Source: DASXMR01 sp036495525 (GTDB lineage Bacteria; Actinomycetota; Actinomycetes; Streptosporangiales; Streptosporangiaceae). Taken from it: 64,000 nt of DNA. The stretch lies in contig DASXMR010000123.1 in the NCBI GenBank assembly GCA_036495525.1, positions 1-64,000 of the forward strand, in the 5' to 3' direction. The position numbers and the translations under genes are program-made. Positions 7,546 to 15,756 of this stretch are shown here, one piece after another (position 1 is the first letter of the stretch; every line of letters starts with the position of its first letter). The notes beneath the pieces are model-generated. The model was not told where the DNA came from. It was given only the letters and a program-made list of their open reading frames with translations, and ran no database searches.

Positions 7546-7806
7546 GTGAGCACTTATCCCGTCACGACGAATGTGGGCACTTCGTCGGTGCTGCTTTACA
7601 CGGCCCGCGGTGACTTGCGGGACTCGTTCGTGATCTTCAACGGCGGGCCGGCGACTGTGTTCGTCGGGCAGACCGGGGTGACTGCGTCGACGGGGACGCC
7701 GCTGCGCGCTGATGAGCAGATCGGGCCGCTGCGGGCCACGGCGAGCATGTTCGGGATCACCAAGGCCGGCACGGCACAGGTCGCCGTGTCCGCTGCGGCG
7801 CAGTAA
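7546..7806 (+). CDS. Phage decoration / head-fibre-like small protein
   Basis: The 86-residue protein is beta-rich, with a pattern seen in many actinophage structural proteins: a stretch like FVIFNGGPATVFVGQTGVTA, then G-x-PLRADEQIGPL, then LFGIT-like (MFGITKAGTAQVAV). Such single-domain proteins decorate capsids or sit on fibres. The GTG start follows the previous stop directly, with AGGAAGGA as ribosome site. No capsid gene is present in the element, so a virion role would need a helper or the domain may have been co-opted. Family assignment is by pattern only. Confidence 0.5.
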   Translation: MSTYPVTTNVGTSSVLLYTARGDLRDSFVIFNGGPATVFVGQTGVTASTGTPLRADEQIGPLRATASMFGITKAGTAQVAVSAAAQ

Positions 7807-7810
7807 GGGG

Positions 7811-8128
7811 ATGACAGTGAGCGGAATGCAGGAGCGCCCGGCGGACGTGACCGCGCCGGCGGAGGTAGCCAGCGTGGAGTTCGGCGTGGGTGATCACCCG
7901 GAGTCGTCTTGCGGTGCGCCGGTGACGGTGCAGGTTGACGTGTTCGACTACAGGTCCATGGCTGGCGCTGCGGGGCTTCCTTCGGCGCTGGGGAGTCTCG
8001 CCGCGCCGCCGGAGGGCGTCACGCCGATCACTCCCGAGCGGCAGGGCGCGGCGGGGATGAGTCTTCCCCACGGTTCCGCGCATTTCCATGGGAGCCCTGT
8101 GGAAGCTTCCCGCCGGAGCGGGCGGTGA
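7811..8128 (+). CDS. Hypothetical protein of phage-like cassette
   Basis: The 105-residue protein starts at ATG 7811 (GGGGATGACAGTG), 4 bp after the previous gene. Its first 55 residues are acidic and beta-like (VASVEFGVGDHPE, VTVQVDVFDYRSM). The remainder is Pro/Gly-rich and likely disordered. It overlaps the next gene by 4 bp. I recognise no family. Confidence 0.5.
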   Translation: MTVSGMQERPADVTAPAEVASVEFGVGDHPESSCGAPVTVQVDVFDYRSMAGAAGLPSALGSLAAPPEGVTPITPERQGAAGMSLPHGSAHFHGSPVEASRRSGR

Positions 8129-9045
8129 CCGCGGTGACGGCGGAGGCCATCGCCGCGGCGCTGTCGGAGACCGGGCTGACTCAGATGGGCGAAGGCCACG
8201 AGCTGACCCGCGCCGGGTGGGAGGCGATGGCTGCGGCGCAGCTGCGCAATCTCCTGCCTGACCGCAGGGAGGCGCTGGAGGCGGCGCGGGATGCCGCAGC
8301 CGCAGCGGAGGCCGCAGTGGGACCGGAGCGGGATGGTTTGGCGCGCTGCCAGCGCGAGGTCGACCTGGCGGAGGCGGCCGCGGCGCAGATCGCCGAGGAG
8401 GCGGCCAGCGAGGACCGGATGACCCGGCTACGGGCCAAGGGGTCGGCTGCGGCGGCGGCGCAGGAAGTCTCCGAGGCCATCGCCGCGAGGGAAGCCCAGC
8501 GGGAAGCCCTGCACGCCCGCCAGCTTGAGGTGACCGCCGCGGTGAAGGCCGCCGTGCGGGCCGCCGAGGACGTGGCAGTAGTCGAGGAGGCGGCAGCCGG
8601 TGACGTGTTCGCCTCGCCGCTGGGCCGCGCGACGGGCGCCTGGATGGGGTGGGTGCTGTACTCCGGGACGTGGTTCGGCTGGCTGGGCGCGGAGCCGGGC
8701 AGCGAGGAGGCCGGCGCCGTCAGGGAGATCATCATGTTCGCGCTGCACCAGACCGGGCTCGGCCGGGAAATCGAGGAGCGCGTCGAGAAGGGCGTCCGCG
8801 CCGAGATCGGCCAGCCCGACTCGCCGGCGCAGATGCTCCCGGACGGCACGATCATCCAGACCCCGCAGCGGATGATCCCCACCCGGCGCGAAGCCGAGCA
8901 GCACCTGGCGCCCGTCCCTGACGGCGCGCTGCCGGTCCTCGGCGCCCGGGCCGGCATCGGCGCCGGGGAGGGCGCCGTCGAGCCTGGAATCCCAGGTCAG
9001 ACCTTCCCGCAGGGCTTCGGGAATCTGATGTCGGCGAGACCATGA
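8125..9045 (+). CDS. Long coiled-coil protein, possible virion-type
   Basis: The 306-residue protein has an Ala/Glu/Arg-rich coiled coil over about residues 40-160. A compact aromatic segment follows (WMGWVLYSGTWFGWLGAEPG), then helices and a Pro/Gly-rich tail. GTG 8125 overlaps the upstream stop, and the gene overlaps the LamG/tail-like gene by 4 bp (ATGA). Coupling to that gene suggests the products are made together. A tail-chaperone or tape-like role is conceivable but not supported by a specific motif. Confidence 0.55.
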   Translation: MTAVTAEAIAAALSETGLTQMGEGHELTRAGWEAMAAAQLRNLLPDRREALEAARDAAAAAEAAVGPERDGLARCQREVDLAEAAAAQIAEEAASEDRMTRLRAKGSAAAAAQEVSEAIAAREAQREALHARQLEVTAAVKAAVRAAEDVAVVEEAAAGDVFASPLGRATGAWMGWVLYSGTWFGWLGAEPGSEEAGAVREIIMFALHQTGLGREIEERVEKGVRAEIGQPDSPAQMLPDGTIIQTPQRMIPTRREAEQHLAPVPDGALPVLGARAGIGAGEGAVEPGIPGQTFPQGFGNLMSARP

Positions 9046-10769
9046 CGCGCCTCAGCGACCAGCCGGGCTGGTACTGGCCGTGCTCCGACGGGGCGGCGTC
9101 CCCGGTGGCGTCGAACATCGCCGCGAACCCGCTCACCGCCACGCAGGTCCCCGGCGCGAGCACGACACCCCTGGTGGTCACCCGGTCCAAGTACGGCTCC
9201 CAGGGAGCCACGCAGGCATTCCAGCAGGACGGCTCGGCGATCCTCGGTGCCGTGTCCTCCGTCACGGTGACTGGCGGGTTCCAGGTGTCCAACCAGGCGG
9301 GCATGTGGGGCCAGTCGAACGCGCCGGCGGCTGACAACTTCGCCGGCTGGTACCTCGACGGCATCGACGGGAGTTTCCCGCCGCTGTCCGGCGGGGTGAC
9401 GATCGAACTGTGGACGCAGATCGACTCGATTGTCGACGGCGGCGCCGCCGCTATCGGCGGGATGGTCCTGCAGATCGGCAACAACCAGTTCCCCTGCAAC
9501 CTGGCGGTCTCCGGCGGCGGCGGGCCCTTCCCGCTGCTGGCTGTCATAGCCCAGCAGAACACCAGCACAGACGGGTTTTACGTCCTGCAGTGGGGCAACA
9601 ACACCGGCCCCAATTTCGGCGCCCAGGTGAACTTCGGCAGCTTCAATTTCGGGCAGGTCAGCCAGGTCGTCATCACCACGACGCACACCAGCTACACCGT
9701 CTACGTGGACGGCGCGCAGGCCGCGTCGGGCACCTATACCAGCGGCGGGCTGGGCGGCGACACCTTCCACGAACTGGTCCTGTCCGGGTTTTCCGCGCCG
9801 TTCTTCGCGACCCTGCCCGGTCCGGGTGTCTATAACGGGTCCTTCGGCCACATCGCGGTCTTCCCGCAGATCCTGACCGCCGAGCGGATCAATACCCACT
9901 GGCAGGCGGGCATCGCGGGCATGGCGGGGGAGCCGTCGAACTACCGCATCGAGCGGCTCCTGCAGGCCGGAAGCACGCAGATCGGCCGCCGGCTGATCCT
10001 GCCGGACATCGCCGCGGACGTGACCCCGGTGGTGTCCTGCCAGGACATCCCCGGCCAGGCCATCTCCGGGTCGATCGGCAACATCACCCAGCAGCTCCTG
10101 CCTGGCGTCTTCTACATCGCCCCGACCGGTGACATGGTCATGCAGGCCCGCTCGGCGGCGTGGAACCAGCAGCCCGTCTGGACGCTCGGCGAGGACGTCT
10201 CGGCCGGGGAGATCCCCTACAGCAGCGATATCCGGTATGACTTCGACCCTTCCCGGCTGCAGAACCAGGTCCAGCTGACCCAGCTGGACGACCAGACCGT
10301 CACCGTCCCCTCGGCGCAGGACACCGAGCTGGATTCCCAGCTGCAGTTCGGCACCGTGAGCAACCTGTCGACGGGCTACCTGGACAACGACGCCTCCTCG
10401 CCGCTGAACGCCGGGCCAGGCCTGGCCGACTACGCCAACTACCTGGCCACCACCCTCGCCGAGCCAGGGCTGCGGCTCACCCAGGTCACGGTCGACGCGG
10501 CCGCGAACCCTGCGCTGTGGCCGTTCGTCCTCGGCGCGTCAGTCGCGGACACGGTGACAGTCAACCGGCGGCCGGTGGGCTACGGGCAGCCGGCGATCTC
10601 CCTGACCGGCAGGATCAGCCAGACGCAGCGCGACCTGGCCTACTCGGCGACCAGCGGGGTGAGCGGCAAGATCACCTGCCTCATCGACGCCGCCCCCCAG
10701 CAGAACGCCCTTATGACGGATGATCCTGTCCACTCCCTCCTCGACGGAACCCAGGTGCTGGCATGGTGA
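9042..10769 (+). CDS. LamG-like / phage minor tail-like protein
   Basis: The 575-residue protein has two parts. Residues about 1-300 look like a concanavalin/LamG jellyroll (FAGWYLDGIDGSFPPLSGGV, IELWTQIDS, YTVYVDGAQAASG, GSFGHIAVFPQILTAERIN). From about 300, the sequence RIERLLQAG, GTVSNLSTGY and VADTVTVNRRP with PAISLTGRISQ resembles C-terminal parts of actinophage minor tail proteins. It has no signal peptide. Its presence in a conjugative-type element lacking capsid genes is odd. It may be a captured tail-fibre gene or act in host attachment. It overlaps the neighbours on both sides, so it is part of one tight operon. Confidence 0.65.
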   Translation: MTRLSDQPGWYWPCSDGAASPVASNIAANPLTATQVPGASTTPLVVTRSKYGSQGATQAFQQDGSAILGAVSSVTVTGGFQVSNQAGMWGQSNAPAADNFAGWYLDGIDGSFPPLSGGVTIELWTQIDSIVDGGAAAIGGMVLQIGNNQFPCNLAVSGGGGPFPLLAVIAQQNTSTDGFYVLQWGNNTGPNFGAQVNFGSFNFGQVSQVVITTTHTSYTVYVDGAQAASGTYTSGGLGGDTFHELVLSGFSAPFFATLPGPGVYNGSFGHIAVFPQILTAERINTHWQAGIAGMAGEPSNYRIERLLQAGSTQIGRRLILPDIAADVTPVVSCQDIPGQAISGSIGNITQQLLPGVFYIAPTGDMVMQARSAAWNQQPVWTLGEDVSAGEIPYSSDIRYDFDPSRLQNQVQLTQLDDQTVTVPSAQDTELDSQLQFGTVSNLSTGYLDNDASSPLNAGPGLADYANYLATTLAEPGLRLTQVTVDAAANPALWPFVLGASVADTVTVNRRPVGYGQPAISLTGRISQTQRDLAYSATSGVSGKITCLIDAAPQQNALMTDDPVHSLLDGTQVLAW

Positions 10770-11356
10770 GCGTCGTGACAGATGCGGCCCCGGACGCCGA
10801 AGCGCTGGCCCGCAGCGCGCAGCACGAGAGCGGTCACGCCGCTGCGCGCTGGGCCCTCGGCATTCCGATCCTCCGCATCGAGCTCGACGGGCCGCAAGGC
10901 TCTGTCACCTGGCCGGTACCCGGCGCTCAGCTGCGTGCCGGCCAGTCCTGGCTAATCCAGGCCTGCGGTGCCATCGCCGACTACCAGCGCCGCGGCCTCC
11001 GCATGCGCGATCTCGCGATCGTGCATCTGCTGATGGGCAGCCAGGACAACATGTTCGATCTGGACGACGCCTCGGGCAGTGTGGCGGAGCGGGTGAGCAG
11101 GCTCCCGGCGGTTGCCCCCGGCGCTGACCTCGAGCGCATCACCGCACTGATGGACGCGCAGCGCTGGCCTCCTGCGCTGCGCATCCAGAGATGGCGGGAC
11201 AGCGAGCGGTTCGCTGCCAGCGCCCGGCCGGCGATCGACGCGCTCGCCGCCGAGCTGCTGGCCTGCGGGCAGATCACCGGCGACGAGGCGCACCGCATCT
11301 GCGCCGCCGCCATGCCGGGCAAGCCGGCACCTGACGTGCCGGGCTGGGCGCGGTAG
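10763..11356 (+). CDS. HExxH metallopeptidase-like protein (M41-like motif)
   Basis: The 197-residue protein has HESGHAAARWALG at about residues 21-33, the HExGHA motif of FtsH-type zinc peptidases. No AAA ATPase domain or transmembrane segment is present. The C-terminal helices (AIDALAAELLACGQITGDEA) resemble the end of M41-like domains, where a further acidic zinc ligand is expected. It overlaps the tail-like gene by 7 bp and closes the cassette before a strong terminator. Stand-alone M41-like domains occur in actinobacterial mobile elements, but their substrates are not known. Activity is inferred from the motif alone. Confidence 0.65.
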   Translation: MVSVVTDAAPDAEALARSAQHESGHAAARWALGIPILRIELDGPQGSVTWPVPGAQLRAGQSWLIQACGAIADYQRRGLRMRDLAIVHLLMGSQDNMFDLDDASGSVAERVSRLPAVAPGADLERITALMDAQRWPPALRIQRWRDSERFAASARPAIDALAAELLACGQITGDEAHRICAAAMPGKPAPDVPGWAR

Positions 11357-11373
11357 GCGCGACCTTCAAAGCC

Positions 11374-11414
11374 AGAGCCCCCGTCGTCCCAGCCTGGGTG
11401 GCGACGGGGGCTCT
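11374..11414. terminator. Bidirectional terminator between element arms
   Basis: The 13-bp perfect arms AGAGCCCCCGTCG (11374-11386) and CGACGGGGGCTCT (11402-11414) enclose 15 nt. The site lies between the convergent HExxH gene (+) and membrane-protein gene (-), so it can end both transcripts. Confidence 0.8.
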
Positions 11415-11432
11415 GCTCGTACCGGCAGATGG

Positions 11433-11831
11433 TCAGCGGCTGTCCTCCACCGCGCGGATCGCCTGCGCCAGCTCGACCATCGCCGGAGTGATGGCCGACC
11501 GGGCCCGGAGCGCCCGCGGCGCTGTGCGGGCCTGTACGGGCCGCGACGCTGACCCGGGCCGGATGACCCGTGCCGGGTTGTGCCGGGCTGACACGGGCTG
11601 TGTCTCCAGCTTGCACAGCCGCTTGTACAGAAGCCGGGATGCGACCGCGCAGCTAGCCACGGATACGACCGCGGATGCCACGACGACCGCGGCGACGAAC
11701 TCGATCTCGCCGAGATGCGCGCGCAGCCAGACCACAGCCGCCACCGTGGCGACCCCGGCGGCGATAAGGGCGACAGGCGCGCCGCCGCCCGGCTCGACGT
11801 AGACGTATTTCGGCCGGTGGAACTCAGGCAT
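11433..11831 (-). CDS. Small membrane protein of transfer region
   Basis: The 132-residue protein has two hydrophobic segments (about residues 19-36, VALIAAGVATVAAVVWL, and 44-62, FVAAVVVASAVVSVASCAV) followed by a basic cytoplasmic tail with a final helix (ITPAMVELAQAIRAVED). It is the last gene of the reverse-strand transfer arm and directly follows the next small membrane gene. In Streptomyces elements, small membrane proteins near tra serve plasmid spread (Spd), so a similar role is plausible but not proven. Confidence 0.65.
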   Translation of the reverse strand: MPEFHRPKYVYVEPGGGAPVALIAAGVATVAAVVWLRAHLGEIEFVAAVVVASAVVSVASCAVASRLLYKRLCKLETQPVSARHNPARVIRPGSASRPVQARTAPRALRARSAITPAMVELAQAIRAVEDSR

Positions 11832-12068
11832 CTACTTGTCCTTCGTCTCGGTCCTGAGGGCGGCGATGAACCGGTGCACGGCGGTGGCGCCGGGCCGGTA
11901 CTGGCGGCCCGTCGCCCGGCAGCGCGGGCAGGCGATGATCTTGCGGGTGAGCCAGTGCTGCACGACGCGCTTGCCGTGGCAGCGCCGGCACCGGCACGTC
12001 GGCGCCGAGGCGACCAGGATCAGGTAGCCGGCCACGAGCGCGAAGCCGAGCAGGATCAGGTGGATCAC
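11832..12068 (-). CDS. Membrane-anchored zinc-ribbon protein
   Basis: The 78-residue protein has an N-terminal hydrophobic anchor (LILLGFALVAGYLILVA) and then a DnaJ-like cysteine cluster (CRCRRCHGK, then CPRCRATG), suggesting one zinc ribbon facing the cytoplasm. It ends exactly where the next small membrane gene begins. This type of tiny protein is common beside AICE translocases. No biochemical role is known to me. Confidence 0.65.
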   Translation of the reverse strand: MIHLILLGFALVAGYLILVASAPTCRCRRCHGKRVVQHWLTRKIIACPRCRATGRQYRPGATAVHRFIAALRTETKDK

Positions 12069-12071
12069 CGC

Positions 12072-12308
12072 TCAGCCCTCCGCTGCTGCTGCCGCGCCGT
12101 CTGCCGCGCCCTCGGCGTAGCCCTCGGCGAAACCGGCTGCCTGCCCGGCTGCGTAGCCCGCGCCGACCCCGGCGGCGTAGCCCTCACGCCAGACCCGGCA
12201 GGGGAACCTAGGGCAGTCGTCACCGTCGGAGCAGTCGCTGTAGTGATGCTCGCCGGGGGTGCCGCCGAGCAGGTTCCTAGCGGCCTTCCGGGCGCGTGTG
12301 CTGGGCAT
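12072..12308 (-). CDS. Small protein with Gly/Ala/Tyr repeats
   Basis: The 78-residue protein has a Cys-containing N-terminal half (SDCSDGDDCPRFPCRVW). A run of four-residue repeats of the form GYAAG/GFAEG/GYAEG follows, covering most of the C-terminal third. Related short proteins with a CPRFPC-like motif and an E/G-rich tail are common in actinobacterial mobile elements. It lies between the translocase gene and the small membrane genes on the same strand, with a 112-bp gap to the translocase stop. The repeat half is probably an extended helix or low-complexity tail. Confidence 0.6.
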   Translation of the reverse strand: MPSTRARKAARNLLGGTPGEHHYSDCSDGDDCPRFPCRVWREGYAAGVGAGYAAGQAAGFAEGYAEGAADGAAAAAEG

Positions 12309-12420
12309 CGGCTCGCAATCTGGTAACAGCGCAGGTCAGCGCCGGGGAAGGCCGTAACGGCGTAGGAAGCGCCAGAGCACCGGCGCAGGTCAGCGGGGTG
12401 TAGGACATCGGTAACGGATC

Positions 12421-14439
12421 TCACGGCGTGACCGCCTCGATCGCGGCCCGCTCGGCGCCCTGGCCGGGCGTCCCGGACGGCTCCCTTACGTTCTTGATGG
12501 CCACGCCGAGGCCGCGCAGCTGCGCCGCGACCGCGGCGGCGGTGATGTCGGCGTACACACCGGGCAGGTCGCGGGCCAGGCGCTGCGCGATCGTCGAGGT
12601 GTACAGCCGGCCAGCGTCGCCGAACACCGACAGGACGTCGGCGGCGAAGCTGCGCGGCTGCTCGCCGCTGGTGTCCTCGCCGAGCGCGTACCCGGTGAGC
12701 GTCCCGGCGTGGCCGCGCAGCTGCCGGGCACGGTCGGCGATCTTCTCGCTGGCCGGCAGGTCCAGGTAGAAGGTCCGGACGACCTGCGGGTCTCCCTCGG
12801 CGCGCAGCCAGCCCAGCCCGGCGTCAGTGCCGGACCGGAACGCCGCCGAGTTGTAGCCGTTCTTGTAGCTCGAGGTGCCGAGGATGTTGTCGACCTCAGG
12901 CTGGCCCGGCACCTTCAGGCAGAACCTGACCGAGATGTTGCCGCTGACCGAGGTCGGCATCGAGTCGGCGGTCGGCCGCTGCGTGGCCAGGATCAGCACC
13001 ACGCCGTAAGCGCGGCCGAGCCGGATCACGTACGCGGCGTCGTCCTTGGCCTGCTCCCCGTACTGCGGGTGCATGAACACGTTCTGCACCTCATCGAAGA
13101 CCGCGACCAGCGGGAACAGCCGCGCCGACCGGCGGCCGGCCATGTCGCGGGTGACCTTGCCGTCCGGCCGCAGCGACTTGTCCAGCGCCTTGAGCTTCCG
13201 CGACCTGGTGTCCAGCTCCCGGCGCAGCATCGCGAGCGACGCCGCGGCGTAGCAGACCGCCTCGTCGTCCAGGCCCGAGCAGTACCGGTGGCACACCCTG
13301 GCGAGCGGCTCAAGGTCGCCCTTGCCGGCCTGCTCGTGCACCCACAGCTCCGCCAGCGGGTCCAAAGCGGCAGCGCACGCGAGCACCCGGACAGCGGCGG
13401 TCTTGCCCTGGCCGGGCTGCGCGCCGATCAGCCAGTTGTGCTCGAACAGCGGCGCGCTGACGACCCGGCCGCGGGGGTCGGTGCCGAACGGGAGCCCGGC
13501 GAACACGTCGACCTGCCCCGACCTGGCCAGCGGCCAGGCAACGGGCTTGGCCTTGGACATGTCGTGGAAGCCGATCCACAGCCGCATCCGGCCCTCATGC
13601 TCGGCGGGCACTCCCTCAGGCCACACCGCCGACAGCGGCCGCCGCAGCCCGGAGGCCAGCTCGGCGCACTTGGCCAGGATCATCTTCGGGGTGACGCCGT
13701 GGGGCAGGTCCAGCTCGGTGCCCCACCCCTCGCCGTCGCGGTGCACGTCGGACACCCAGGCCAGCGCCCGGCCGTCCTTGATCACCTCGTTGATCGCCGG
13801 GATCCCCAGCGCGCCGAGCGCGCGGGTGATGATCGGGTGCGTCGGCGTCTGGTACTCCGGCTTGACCACCGCCGCGCCGACCACCTTGGCGCCTTCTGGC
13901 CGGCCGTGCCTGGCGAGCACGACCACGGCACCCAGGCCGGCGCCCGCCAGCGCCCACGGCGGCAGCAGCAGGCTCGCAGCCACTACGAGGGCGAGCGCGA
14001 GCACTGCGCACACCGCGACGATCCGGCCGCGGCGGCCGCGGGTCTGCTGGCCGAGCTTGTGCACGCCCACCGCGTCGTGATGACCGGACCGGCCAGCGGC
14101 CACGGCGATGGATTCGAGCTGCCACAGCTGCGGCGCGTGCCACCAGCGCATCAGCCGCCCGGCCAGGACGACCGCGCCGCGGCAGGAGTGGAACAGGTAC
14201 AGCAGCAGGTACCACGGGGTGCGCGACCCGTGGTAGCGGGTACGGTGCCACGTCAGGGCCGCCGACCGGGTGACCGTTCCCCTGAGGTTGGCGCGGTGCA
14301 GCGGCGGGGGAATGACCGGCTGCCGGGTTCCCGGCTCCCGGGCGGGTGCGGGAACCGGTACGGGGAGTGCGGGCCTGGGGTGCAGTTCGATGACGTCGGC
14401 TCCGGCGTCCGCCGGGCTGCCGATCTGATCGGTTGACAT
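12421..14439 (-). CDS. FtsK/SpoIIIE-type DNA translocase (Tra)
   Basis: The 672-residue protein is the probable sole conjugation motor of the element. AICE Tra proteins pump double-stranded DNA between mycelial cells. A Pro-rich N-terminus precedes two transmembrane helices (about 135-185, VCAVLALALVVAASLLL and ALAGAGLGAVVVLA). The FtsK-like ATPase has Walker A at about 340 (GAQPGQGKTAAV), a Walker B strand (LVAVFDEVQNVF) and the conserved LILATQRPTADSMPTSV. A C-terminal winged-helix segment (about 590-660) could recognise repeats in the clt locus. It starts at ATG 14439 and is followed by the spread-type genes on the same strand. Confidence 0.9.
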   Translation of the reverse strand: MSTDQIGSPADAGADVIELHPRPALPVPVPAPAREPGTRQPVIPPPLHRANLRGTVTRSAALTWHRTRYHGSRTPWYLLLYLFHSCRGAVVLAGRLMRWWHAPQLWQLESIAVAAGRSGHHDAVGVHKLGQQTRGRRGRIVAVCAVLALALVVAASLLLPPWALAGAGLGAVVVLARHGRPEGAKVVGAAVVKPEYQTPTHPIITRALGALGIPAINEVIKDGRALAWVSDVHRDGEGWGTELDLPHGVTPKMILAKCAELASGLRRPLSAVWPEGVPAEHEGRMRLWIGFHDMSKAKPVAWPLARSGQVDVFAGLPFGTDPRGRVVSAPLFEHNWLIGAQPGQGKTAAVRVLACAAALDPLAELWVHEQAGKGDLEPLARVCHRYCSGLDDEAVCYAAASLAMLRRELDTRSRKLKALDKSLRPDGKVTRDMAGRRSARLFPLVAVFDEVQNVFMHPQYGEQAKDDAAYVIRLGRAYGVVLILATQRPTADSMPTSVSGNISVRFCLKVPGQPEVDNILGTSSYKNGYNSAAFRSGTDAGLGWLRAEGDPQVVRTFYLDLPASEKIADRARQLRGHAGTLTGYALGEDTSGEQPRSFAADVLSVFGDAGRLYTSTIAQRLARDLPGVYADITAAAVAAQLRGLGVAIKNVREPSGTPGQGAERAAIEAVTP

Positions 14440-14513
14440 GATGGAACTTCCTTCCTGCGAGGGATGGAGACCGGCGGCGGGATACCTTGTCCGGGCTTCC
14501 CGCCGCCGGGTTA

Positions 14514-15173
14514 CTACTGGGTGCGGGTGAGGGTTTCCAGGTAGGCGCGCACCTCCTGCGCTCGCGGCTGTCCCAGGTGCATCTCCCTGCGGACGGCACG
14601 CACCGAGGGAAGCTCCCCGCGGGAAAGCTCCCCGGCGAACAGGGCGGCGGCTTCCTTCCCTCCCTCGGGTGCGCTGTGACCGTTGGTGAGTGCGGGCGGG
14701 TGCGGTGCACCCGGGCCCGGTACGGCCGAGGCAAGGTCCGCAGCGCGGACCTTGGCGGGCTCAGATACGGCGCGCAGCAGGTGCGTCAGCGCGGCGCCGA
14801 ACCCGAGGGTCACGACCGGCAGGCACGAGACGAGCACGACGACCGGCCACGGCGCCCGGTGCGCGTGCGACGCCGCCAGTACGTGATAGGCGACCTGGCC
14901 GAGCATCCCCAGCAGCAGCGCGCCGATCGCCGACCGGCGGGCGAACGTCCGCGCTGGGCTATCAGCTGGTGCCGACAGCCAGGCTCCGAGGGCGTACGCC
15001 CCGTAGGCCTCGACTCCGATGGGAAGCGTGATCGCCGTGTTGATCGTGAACCCGGAGATCCCCGGCAGCAGCCGGACCGGGCCGAAGCCGCACAGACCGC
15101 CGAGCCCTACCCACCCGGACCAGACCGCGACGGCGGCCGGGGAAGCGATGAGGAAGAGCGGCCAGCGCCTCAT
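14514..15173 (-). CDS. Spread-type multi-pass membrane protein
   Basis: The 219-residue protein has about four transmembrane helices in its first 125 residues (LFLIASPAAVAVWSGWVGL, then ALGAWLS, IGALLLGMLGQVAYHVLA, VVVLVSCLPVVTLGFGAAL). A cytoplasmic tail ends with a likely winged-helix (LPSVRAVRREMHLGQPRAQE). This architecture matches the DUF2637/SpdB-like proteins that accompany Tra genes in Streptomyces elements. It lies 74 bp upstream of the translocase gene and overlaps the gene before it by 4 bp, placing it in the transfer operon. Confidence 0.75.
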   Translation of the reverse strand: MRRWPLFLIASPAAVAVWSGWVGLGGLCGFGPVRLLPGISGFTINTAITLPIGVEAYGAYALGAWLSAPADSPARTFARRSAIGALLLGMLGQVAYHVLAASHAHRAPWPVVVLVSCLPVVTLGFGAALTHLLRAVSEPAKVRAADLASAVPGPGAPHPPALTNGHSAPEGGKEAAALFAGELSRGELPSVRAVRREMHLGQPRAQEVRAYLETLTRTQ

Positions 15174-15382
15174 GAGGTCACCAGCCGGAGGGGACGGTCG
15201 GGCTGGGGAACGGGGAGGCCTGCCGCCTCGACCGCCTCGCCGAGCATGTCGAACAGGCGGTCCATCCTGGCCTGTAGGACCTCGATGATCTCCTCCTGGG
15301 AGTCCACCCTGGCCATCGCCTCAGCCGCCGTGAGCCCGACCTCGATCAGGCCGCGGTCCAGTGCGTCCAGGTCGGCGCTCAT
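15170..15382 (-). CDS. Small helical hypothetical protein
   Basis: The 70-residue acidic protein is predicted all-helical with heptad spacing (AEAMARVDSQEEIIEVLQAR, MDRLFDMLGEAVE). The ATG at 15382 overlaps the upstream stop (ATGA), and its end overlaps the membrane protein start, so it is coupled on both sides. It may be an oligomerising accessory of the transfer machinery. I know no family for it. Confidence 0.6.
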   Translation of the reverse strand: MSADLDALDRGLIEVGLTAAEAMARVDSQEEIIEVLQARMDRLFDMLGEAVEAAGLPVPQPDRPLRLVTS

Positions 15383-15756
15383 GACCCACCGCCAGCTCGC
15401 GGGCAGACCTCGCCCGGCTCCAGCCAGTGCATCCCGGCGCCGTCCAGATCGGCGTGGGCGCACAGCCGGCGGCCGCCGCCCGGCTCAGGCTGGCTGGCCG
15501 CAGGCACACCGGCAGGTGCACCGGCGATCTGCTCGATCTGCTCGAGGGCGTACTGCCGGTCGTCGGTCTCCCAGTCGAACGCGGCGAGCACGGTGCGGAT
15601 CTCGCCGAGCACGTCGAGGACCTGGCCGAGCTGGCGGCGCAGCTCCGCGGCTTCCCTCAGCAGCAGGGAAGGGGGAAGCTCGGCGAGCTTCCGCTTGCGG
15701 CACCCGGCGAGGTACTCCTGCGCCTGGGTGATCCTGTCGTCTACCGTTCCTGCCAT
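15379..15756 (-). CDS. Hypothetical protein, first gene of transfer operon
   Basis: The 125-residue protein is helical over residues 1-80 (MAGTVDDRITQAQEYLAG, LLREAAELRRQLGQVLDVL). A short Cys/His-containing tail follows (CAHADLDGAGMHWLEPGEVC), which might bind a metal. It opens the reverse-strand transfer operon, and its promoter must lie in 15757-15985. Similar two-gene openings precede tra in other elements. Function is unknown. Confidence 0.6.
   Translation of the reverse strand: MAGTVDDRITQAQEYLAGCRKRKLAELPPSLLLREAAELRRQLGQVLDVLGEIRTVLAAFDWETDDRQYALEQIEQIAGAPAGVPAASQPEPGGGRRLCAHADLDGAGMHWLEPGEVCPRAGGGS

Noticed and set aside
12709..14436. 575-residue forward frame opposite the FtsK-like gene
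   Set aside because: It is a shadow frame with His/Arg/Gln-rich composition. The reverse strand has Walker motifs and FtsK signatures.
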